A DNA stretch of 64,000 bases from Erysipelothrix sp. HDW6C. GTDB taxonomy: Bacteria; Bacillota_I; Bacilli_A; Erysipelotrichales; Erysipelotrichaceae. This document shows positions 55,266 through 64,000 of this stretch, in pieces. Within the stretch, counting starts at the first letter, position 1; the number at the start of each line of letters is the position of its first letter. The position numbers and the translations under genes are program-made. The notes beneath the pieces are model-generated. The model was not told where the DNA came from, did not search any database, and worked only from the letters and a program-made list of their open reading frames with translations. The DNA lies in assembly GCF_011299615.1 (NCBI RefSeq), contig NZ_CP049861.1, forward strand, positions 496,001 through 560,000. Reading direction: 5' to 3'.

Positions 55266-56936
55266 ATGACAAACAAACTAAAAAAAATTCTGAATGTAAC
55301 TATTGCAGTAATGATAATGATGTTAGGAGCTGGCGCAATTCATGCGGCAGGTGACGAAACGATAGCAGATATATTCTTGGACTCAAAACTTGCATCTGCA
55401 GTAGCGAATCAATTAGGGAAAGCTGTGTCAGATCCCGTTGAACAAACTGAATTGAATTCTATAAAGGAAATTTTAATTACAAATGAAGCTGTTGCTGATT
55501 TAACAGGTCTTGTAAGACTAGAGAACTTGATTCGATTGAAAGTTACAAATGGTTCACTTACTGATTTATCAGAATTATCCTCAATGACCCAATTAAGGTT
55601 TCTCTATATTGGGTCCAATGATATTACAGATCTTGAGCCTATTCGCAGTTTAGTGAATCTTGAAGGATTGGAAATTTATAAGAATGCAATTTCCGATATT
55701 ACACCACTGAGCAATATGCCGAAATTAACCTACTTGCATGCATACGGTAATGCCATAACCGACATAGCGCCATTGGCAGCTCTGCCAAGAATTGAAAGGT
55801 TGGATTTAGGACTTAATCCTGTAGGGGATGTATCACCACTTGCTAACGCCGTATCATTGACAAGTCTTCAGTTAAACTCAACAGACATTTCTTCAATTGA
55901 ACATTTGTCACAACTTGTAAATTTGAAGAAACTTGGTTTCTTTAATAATAAGGTAGAAGATATTAGTGTACTTGAAAATCATCCAACACTGAAATCACTT
56001 GATTTCAGTAAGAACAACGTGAGTGATATCAGCATATTAGAAAACATACAAACATTAACAGAGCTTCGATTCAGTGAGAATAATGTCCAAGATATCGAAG
56101 CATTAAAAAACTTAAAACAACTTACAATTCTGGATGCTAGTATAAATAAAATACAGGATATTCAAGATTTGCAGTTACTAACACAGGTGGATACGCTCTT
56201 AATAAATGACAATGAAATTCACGACATTAGCTTCTTATCAGAGTTTAACAGTATGTCGAAATTCTCTGCCGCTAACCAGAAAATTGCACTTGATACTGTG
56301 GATCAAGGAGTATCTACAGAAATAAAAATCAGCGATAGAAATAATGAGGTTCCTGCTTTGAATTTCGTGACACAAGGTCTTTATGAGAATGGTGAACTTA
56401 CATGGGAGCATGCAGAATCCAATCAATTGACCTGGGATAATGGAACGAACTTCAGCGGAAGCATTAATCAGGATGTTTCTGAAATTCAGTTGAATAATTA
56501 TACTGTTACTTTTGATATGGGGTCTGCAGATTCCAATCAAATATCCAGTCAAACTATTGTAGAAGGCGACACAATCGTTCCCGTTGAAGCACCACAAAGA
56601 GACGGGTTCACATTTGAAGGATGGGGAATAAATACGCCTACCGGTTACATAAAGTGGGATTTTATAAACGATAAAGTTCATAATGATATCACGCTGGTTG
56701 CACAATGGGCAGCAATTGCTAAACCCAATTTGCCACATGATGATACACAGATACCACTCAATCCAAACAACTCAGATGAATTGCCACAAAGTGATGCAAC
56801 CCAACCAACACAAATAATGTTGGGAAATAGCAAACTTCCACAAACTGGGATTTCGAATCACTCACTATTAATCGGAGCTATCTTGATGATTACTGGATGT
56901 GCTGCCATCGCAATAAGAAAGGGAAAAGCATCCTAA
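55266..56936 (+). CDS. Internalin-like leucine-rich repeat wall protein (LPQTG)
   Basis: The signal peptide is about 1-28 (ending IHAAG). After a short cap region, about 12 leucine-rich repeats of 22 residues run from about 65 to 330, with the internalin-type pattern LxxLxxLxxNxIxDIxxL; examples are NLEGLEIYKNAISDI and LKSLDFSKNNVSDI. An Ig-like inter-repeat region follows, then a Listeria-Bacteroides (Flg_new/B-repeat) module near 415-485 containing YTVTFDMGSADSN and GFTFEGWG. A Pro/Asp-rich linker precedes LPQTG (524-528), a hydrophobic helix and a basic end. It is likely a sortase-anchored protein-binding surface factor; the ligand is unknown. Confidence 0.93.
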   Translation: MTNKLKKILNVTIAVMIMMLGAGAIHAAGDETIADIFLDSKLASAVANQLGKAVSDPVEQTELNSIKEILITNEAVADLTGLVRLENLIRLKVTNGSLTDLSELSSMTQLRFLYIGSNDITDLEPIRSLVNLEGLEIYKNAISDITPLSNMPKLTYLHAYGNAITDIAPLAALPRIERLDLGLNPVGDVSPLANAVSLTSLQLNSTDISSIEHLSQLVNLKKLGFFNNKVEDISVLENHPTLKSLDFSKNNVSDISILENIQTLTELRFSENNVQDIEALKNLKQLTILDASINKIQDIQDLQLLTQVDTLLINDNEIHDISFLSEFNSMSKFSAANQKIALDTVDQGVSTEIKISDRNNEVPALNFVTQGLYENGELTWEHAESNQLTWDNGTNFSGSINQDVSEIQLNNYTVTFDMGSADSNQISSQTIVEGDTIVPVEAPQRDGFTFEGWGINTPTGYIKWDFINDKVHNDITLVAQWAAIAKPNLPHDDTQIPLNPNNSDELPQSDATQPTQIMLGNSKLPQTGISNHSLLIGAILMITGCAAIAIRKGKAS

Positions 56937-57300
56937 GATCTGCAAAAGATAATTGTATAAATTACTATACTAGAGTTCTTCGTCCGGAAGGCTCTAGTTT
57001 TTCTATTATCTTAGGATTGAGGAGACAATTTGTCGTATAAATACACTTAAAAAGAGGTGTTAAGCCCCGCAAAATCGTCAGTTTGAAAATCTTAATAAAG
57101 CAAACAATGTTTAAATTATTTAAATATCGTTCAGGTTGTAATGAAATGATTTAAAAATATCGCTAAAATATTGGTTTTATGTCACTGAGAAGTGCATTAA
57201 TGACATCGGGTCACATTATGAATATAAGAATGGTATTATTCGGATTGCTAAGTATGTGTGCAATATTAACATACAGATTCTGCAATCGGAGGAAGATATG
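56937..57300. other. Intergenic region before the last giant gene
   Basis: It starts with the LRR-gene terminator. The remaining 290 bases are very AT-rich. No convincing promoter pair or coding frame can be named. RBS GGAGGA lies at about 57288-57294, just before the ATG at 57301. Confidence 0.4.
56969..57004 (+). terminator. Intrinsic terminator of the LRR gene
   Basis: ACTAGAG (56969-56975) with CTTC pairs with GAAG and CTCTAGT (56992-56998), with small internal mismatches, followed by TTTTTCT. Confidence 0.85.
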
Positions 57301-60300
57301 AAGAAAATATTTACAAGTTTGCTCGCTATAATTTTAGCGATTACCTCGTTCGTCGGTTCGGGTGTTGGAACAACATCTGTCTACGCGGATGGGAACTCAA
57401 GTTCTAATAATAATGTTACCTTGAGTATTCCCAATTACAACCCTTCTGAGGGATGGCTAGCGGGTACTGTTTATGACATGAGAATCGCTGTGAAATTTGA
57501 TGGCGACCTTCAAACAAAGAAGCAAGTAAAAATTACACTTCCCGAAGGAATCCGATTTGATAAAATCCCTGTTGAAAATCCTGAAACAATTGTTGATAAA
57601 ACAGTTGACACAGTTGCAACATGGTCAAAGTACATACAAAAAATTGAACGACCTAAACGACACGCTGAATATAACTCTTATAATGGGGAATTGATCTATA
57701 CAATCGACCCATCAATGGATGGTCTGATTATTGATAGTATCTCTGTATCTGTAGATATGACGCTTTACTATGGTCCAAAGGTATTCAAAAGTTCTGAAGG
57801 AAATGGAATACAAGTCGAACTATTAGAAAATGATATTTCAACGTCCCGTGCTTCACTCGATGTTAACGCTACGGGTGTTACTACGATGGCATTGACTGTA
57901 AACTATGCTCCAGTTATGCAATCTTTCCCTGAAGATGGGAAAAGATACACTGGAACAGGTTTTTCATTCTACCGTGCCGGTCATGGTTATACATTACCTT
58001 TCTATCTAAAGAGTGGTTACTTGGAAACACCGATTCCAGAACAAATGAAAGTTCACGATGTTACATCATCACCTAAAAATCCCGGAAAGACAATCATTAA
58101 TGAGACTCGTAAAGTCACGGAAACGACATATGATACACCGATGTACTTAACGATTCCTGGAAAACCAGCAACAACCTACGCGGGAGGTTATTTTATTTAT
58201 GAAATCCCAGCGAGTGCTACACCATCAGAAAAAGATGCAACAGGTAAGTACAAACCTTACGAAGCAGCTATGGTATCTGGTTATGTAGAGACTTACGATG
58301 GAACGATTCTTCCGATTCGAAATACAAACAACTATAAAATGTCACACGTCGTATTGGATGAGAACGACCCAGAAGCAAATAATGAAAAACTAACAATTGT
58401 TGCTTCACAAAGAAATTACAGTTCAAATAAACTACCGGCGGGAACAGAAGAATTTAAAATTATCGCCGCAAACTTTAGTATTGTAAATGGACCTTCGAAA
58501 CCTAAAAAAGCCCAATGGTTAGAGTATTTTATTGGTGATGGTTTTCTAGCTGATGAAATTTCATTTCCAGTAAGTGCAGGACAACCGAAACCTTCCATAA
58601 TGTATTATAGAACGAGTTTCGATGCTCCCGATGCCCCACTTCGCGAAGCAAAAGGAAACCAAATTATCATTTCAAGAAAGCATGAAATGACAGGTTATGC
58701 TATCAATAGAAAATCAATCCACCTACAAAATGGCGAATACTTAGTTTATGCGAAAGCATTTATTGGTGATGTCGGTGCATCAACAGGAAATGAGGGTAAC
58801 TATCTTGGTCGTCCAACACTTTTTGCTTTTGGTAAACTTTCAGATGATCCCGCAGTTACATCTGCTAAGATGAAACTGAAAACATGGTCGGATGATGGAA
58901 GTGGTGGTGTGGTACCAAACTCCTTAACGGACACTGATGCTTATGTAAATCGCGATAAGATCGGTCGAGAAAACCTAAGTTCTGGTGTGGTGAGTGGTAA
59001 AGACGGAACGATTGTTGCAGGAGGTGTTGTTAATGGGACGACACCAGTGGCTCCATTACAAATTACCGCTCAATTCGCAAACAATGGGTTTAACTATAGT
59101 AGTCAGGCAATGAGTATTCAAAACCCGACATTTTATATTCGTGTTCCGAAATATACGACTGCAGCGATGACAGATGCAAGTGGATTGAGCTTAGTTCAAG
59201 ACAGTATTGTTGTAAGACAAACAGGGAATTCAACACTTGAGTATGAAGTCAGTGGACCGACATACAGTAATGTGGATGAATCCGCAATCTATAAAGTCAC
59301 TACAAAAAACGCTAACTATGGACATTACTATGGAGCGCGTGATGCTGCTACTACGACAGCGCCATATGTGACGCAACCGATTATGCTTGATTTTAAACTT
59401 GAAGCATCCATTATTGGTGGCGGAAATTATGATCTTAAAGATATCATCTTTATTGAAATGCCGGATGGAAATTATTTCCAACCATCCTATGGTCAAATTG
59501 CGGTCGCAAAAGATAACTTTAATGTTCGTGGCGATGGCAAAAGAGGAAATATTTCAACAGTAAACTCTGTTCCGTTTAGTGTTGTATCGCAAAAAGCATT
59601 GTTAATCGATACATACTTCAAGAAACAAGGCAGTGACTATCGTGAACCGGCATATAACCCAACACTCGGGAATGCCGTTGATTTCACTGCGGGTTCTGAA
59701 TCGGGATATTATGTAGATATCATGAATAACTCCGGTGAAGCGATGACAGAGCTTACGACCTATGTTCCGTCTCCAAAAACAGGGATTGATTTTGGGGATC
59801 TCATTCATGGTGAGGGTGGCGAAACCTTCAACTGGGATATGACCATCATTCCTGTCTACGAAACCGAAGTGTATGTTCGTAATGATGCAGGCGTTGTTGT
59901 GAAACTGGAAGATGGACCAGAAAAACAAGCCATTGAGAATAAATATAAAGTATCGTATTCCAACACGGCACGTGATGAGAACTTCGCCGATGCAACCTTT
60001 GATCAATCCTCGCCCAATGGTGAAACAACCATGATTCGCATTAAGAATGTGGGTGGTATGGAAGATGGGGAGCGCATTGTCTATAAGTTTACGTATCTTA
60101 TTGCGGAAACAAGTCAAACAATTAAGGATCATCCAGAAAAACTCACGACTGTGAATGCATTCCGTCCGTACTATAAGTTTAAGTCATCTACTGCATCAGG
60201 ATCTCAAGTAGGAACCCTTGCAGCAGGTCGTCTTGAAATGGCAGAGATCAGTGGAAAACTCTTCTTAGATAAAAACCAAAACGGTATCTTTGATGCCGGT

Positions 60301-63300
60301 GATGAAGTCTTAGACCAAGTAAACATCAAAGCCCAAGCAAAGAATAAAGATACAGGTATCTTTGATGGTGATATCTCTGAAGGCATGACAGATGAGAACG
60401 GTCATTATAAACTCGATGTTGCCGTGGGTGAGTATCGTGTTGACTTCAATGACTTACTCTCCATGGATGACTATGAAGACTATCAATACTTCACAATTCC
60501 AAAACAAGGAAGTGATGATGCTGTCGACTCGGATGTTGATTACATCACCAAAGATGACTTGATTGCCGGTACGGTTGTGGTGGACTCACTCGATGATGTG
60601 CATGCAAGTGCCATCTCTGCAGGTGTGCTCGACTATCAAGGACAAGTCAAAGCCGACAGCCTTGAAGATGTGGAACTCCTTGCACCACTCAGTGGACCGC
60701 AAGCCTTACCGCAAACACAAAGTGTTGAGTTTACCCTCACAAACATCCTTAATATGGATCTGATTGATCAAGATTCCTTAGTATGGACAAGCTCTGATAA
60801 CACCGTTGCCACAGTCGCTCAAAACAGTGAGAAACTGTTTGGTGGTGATATCACGGCGAAGAAAGTCGGTGTGACGACTATCACTGTCACATTCAAGGAT
60901 GTCTTTGGAAATGACCAAACACTCAGTGTCAATGTCAAAGTGAATCCAAATACAGCACCTGAATTTACCTTCCCAACAGCCGGTAAGACGGTAACTTTCG
61001 AAGCGAAAGCCAATACAGAAGCAAACAAGATTCAAGCATGGACGGATGTCTTTGCAGGCCTTGAAGCACATGACGGTGAAGATGGAGAAATGACCGATAA
61101 GATTGCTTACTCTGTCTTACCTGAAAACTTTGATGTCAGTGTCGCTGGAACTACAGAAATCATCATCAGTGTTACGGATAGTGATGGAAACAAAACTCAA
61201 GATACCTTAACGGTTATCGTAACGGATACGACAGCCCCAGACCTTGCAATCACAAACAACCATTTATACATCCTTCAAACCGATGTAAATGAAGGTGTGG
61301 AAGCATCGTGGGTCAAAGAACACGGAGTCATTAGCTACAGTGATATTGTCACTGCCGAAGAGGACCTAACAGTAACCTATACCGGATTATCCAGTGTGAA
61401 TACAACGACACCGGGTGATACACAATTCAGTGTCCGTGTTGTGGATGAAGCAGGGAATGATGTTGAGAAAACTGTCACGGTCACGATTGTACCGAAGATG
61501 AGTGCCAACGCAAGCATTACCCTTATTCCAAGTGAAGTCGCAGGTGCAGATTGGAAGACGTTATCTGGAGTGGTTGCTTACAAAGTATCCCCAACCAGCA
61601 GTGTTCCTTATACCGTGTTTGATATCGATGCCACAAGCGTCTTGACAACACCCGGAACCTACACCTTAACCATCACAACCGAAGATGGCCAAACAACGAC
61701 AGTATCTGTAGTCGTCGTGGGTGCGAGTGTTGAAAACTATGATCTTTATGTCAACTTAGATGATGTGAAAGATGAAGCATGGTTCATTACGGAAGCAGGC
61801 ATTGTCGCATCTCCAGTCAGTGGTTCTGTAACGAACCTTGATTTAAGTGGTGTTGATTTCACAACAGCCTGTGATTATGACATCACCATCTCAGTAAGCT
61901 ATGATGGCAAAACAGGAACCCTTGATCAAACACTCAAGGTCCATGTCCTCCCTTACTTAAGCGCGAAAGCCGTTGTGATGGATGCCCAAGGACTTACAGC
62001 AGAAAATCTTGCTCAGAAAATCTTAACCGCATCCCAAGCAGTCGCGTATGATACCAGCGATGCAACACAGAAAGTGGCCTACCCACTGACGCTTGAAGCA
62101 GGGTATACAGTGGACACCAGTGGCGTTACCATTGCGAATGGTGAGTACACAGCCGTGATTACAGCTCCCAATGGAGAAACAGTCAGTGTCAGTGTGAAGA
62201 TTACGGAAGATGCCACCATCAGTGTGGATTCCCCACTGTACTCACGTACCGGAACGGTTCGTGATATGGACTGGATTAAGCATGAATCAAACATGAGTTG
62301 GACCCCTTCAAACCGTGTACCAACGATTAATGGAACGGTTGATTATACAACCGCAGGCACCTACAACCTCTCTGCAGCTATTACCAATGGTACAGATACA
62401 GACAGTGCAGCGTTCTCAGTGATTATCATGGATAACATGAAACCAACACTCGAAAACTTAGTCATCAATGCGACTGAAGTATCAACACTCAACTTGGTTG
62501 AGCGTGTCGGTATTAAAGCGTACGATCTAAGCAATCCACTTCAAGCGGTTGAAACACCGGTGAGTGTGGGTGGTGAAACCATTCAACCTGTTGAAGGAAC
62601 CTACAATGTAATCTTCACAGCTGCTGACAATACACCGGTCAATTATACCGTTACGGTAGTTGAAACGGTTACTATCAAAGCCGACCATAGCGACCTTTAT
62701 GTTCGTATGGGAAATGTGAAAGACACTGCATGGATCGCAAGTGAAGCAGGACTTACAATCACACCGTCAACCTTAACCCCAACCTTCACAGGAACTGTGG
62801 ACTATGGTGTTGCCGGAGATTATGAAGTAGTGTTACGTGTTGCGAAGTCGGATACTGACTTTGCGGAAACAACCATTACCGTTCATGTCGTTGCACCAAT
62901 CAGTGGTCATGATATTGTGGTGAATGCCACAGATGTAGCGGGACTTGATCTCTCTGCACTGGTACAACGTACTGAAACCACATCATGGATTGTGGATGAT
63001 GCCCATACAGCCCATGTCGCCTTGGCGAATGAGTATACCTTGGGAGGCGAAACCATTCTGAATACAGAAGGGGATTATGCTATTACCTTAAGTACATCAC
63101 AAGAAACAAAGAACATCAATGTAACTGTAATTGAAGATTTAGAACTGAATGTGACTCATGAGAAACTGTATGTGAAACAAGGTGATGCGAAAGATGCATC
63201 ATGGATTGAAACAACAGCGGGAATTACGTCTGGTCCATTAAGTACCGTCTTGTCGATTGATGAGAGTGCTGTGGATTATGCAACTGCAGGAATCTATGAT

Positions 63301-64000
63301 GTCGTAATTACGGCAGCACGTCCTGACAACAGTGCACAACTCACAGAAACGATCAAACTTGAAGTTGTCCCAGCAATGAGTGGAACACAAACCCTCAGTG
63401 TGGATATTGAAGACTTGAAGACGATGGATAAGGATGCAATCCTCGCAATGGTGAGTCCATCGGCATGGAATGTAGCGGATGGTATCTCAAAGACAGTCGT
63501 GACATCCTTTACAATTACCGAAACGATTAACGAAGTGGTTGGAACCCAAACACTCACCGTTGTCGCTGATAATGGGGAAACACTCAGTGTGACCCTCACG
63601 GTTACAGAGATTGTCCCAGACCTTGAACTCAGCGTGGCCAATACAACCCTTTATGTAAAAGAAGGCGATGTGATTGATAACACATGGATTCAAGACAAGG
63701 CTGTGGTAAGCTTCAGTCCAAGCAACGCTGTGATCAGTGTCGTTGGCTCTGTTGATACCTCAACTCCTGGAAACACGAGTGTTGTGATTAAAGCAACATT
63801 CCGTGATCAAACACAAACAAGACCCGTTCAAGTGAGTGTTATGCCGAAAATGAGTGTTGTAAATAATACAATTACCCTACCATTAAGTGAACTATCTGAA
63901 ACAAAAATCCTTGCAATGGTAAATGCGAGTGCATGGAATACAAACAATCCATTGAGTGCGGAAATTGTATCAGTATTCACCGTTGAGAACATGCCATCGA
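57301..64000 (+). CDS. Giant surface protein, N-terminal 2233 codons (partial at window end)
   Basis: The frame is open from the ATG at 57301 to the window edge with no stop. The signal peptide is about 1-37 (MKKIFTSLLAIILAITSFVG, ending VYADG). Beta-rich adhesin-like regions run to about 970, an SdrD/Cna-B-like domain follows at about 983-1090 (GKLFLDKNQNGIFDAGDEVL), then a Big_2-like Ig domain near 1140-1215 and a further Ig-like unit. From about 1310 two module types alternate. One has LYVxxGDVKDxxWI (six copies). The other resembles the KAWDIS modules of the protein at 898 (for example VGIKAYDLSNPLQAV). GGAGGAAG supports the start. It is probably wall-anchored, but the C-terminus is not in the window. 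Confidence 0.9.

Overview
The window looks like a chromosomal segment of an AT-rich, low-GC Gram-positive bacterium (Firmicutes). Strong AGGAGG-type ribosome binding sites, LPXTG cell-wall sorting signals, lipobox lipoproteins and MsmK-type sugar transporters all fit. The very large repeat-built wall proteins would suit an Erysipelothrix-like member of the Erysipelotrichia, but the species is an inference. I see no rRNA or tRNA gene, insertion sequence, phage gene or CRISPR array.

Layout. (1) 1-438: a truncated OmpR-type response regulator (minus), then a leader region with a strong hairpin, then a 4287-residue LPATG wall protein built of about 30 related modules (898-13761). (2) 14060-28439: a catabolic locus for mucin-type core-1 O-glycan. 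It has an MsmK/UgpC-type ATPase, a PucR-type and an AraC-type regulator, a sugar-binding lipoprotein, two permeases, a GH112 galacto-N-biose/lacto-N-biose phosphorylase, an overlapping 55-residue membrane protein, and a wall-anchored GH101 endo-alpha-N-acetylgalactosaminidase. The expected flow is: GH101 frees Gal-beta-1,3-GalNAc outside the cell, the ABC transporter imports it, and GH112 phosphorolyses it to Gal-1-P and GalNAc. A palindrome with core AAGCGCTT lies in the upstream regions of three transcription units of this locus. (3) 28483-31255: two minus-strand glycosyltransferase-type genes, a multispanning GT-C-like protein and a GT2-GtrA fusion.

(4) 31580-49784: a membrane-anchored Ig-like protein, then a 5162-residue surface protein ending in a non-canonical VPTGN sorting signal. 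The giant gene is followed, with overlapping frames, by a class B-like sortase, a degenerate signal-peptidase-like membrane protein and a small membrane-anchored protein. I read this as a dedicated secretion and anchoring cassette. It resembles in parts the pilus islands that combine a class B-type sortase, a VPTG pilin and a catalytically dead signal peptidase, and it is the most interesting system here. (5) 49814-53788: a minus-strand membrane protein, then an overlapping acyltransferase-3 and cellulose-synthase-like glycosyltransferase pair, probably for an acylated exopolysaccharide. (6) 53965-56936: a lipoprotein, a DUF1304-type membrane protein (minus) and an internalin-like LRR protein with an LPQTG signal. 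(7) 57301 to the window end: the first 2233 codons of a further giant surface protein with alternating modules related to those of the first one.

Throughout, gene ends are marked by clear intrinsic terminators, often bidirectional between converging genes. The theme of the window is cell-surface biology: at least four very large or enzymatic wall proteins, their anchoring machinery, surface polysaccharide synthesis and host-glycan foraging.
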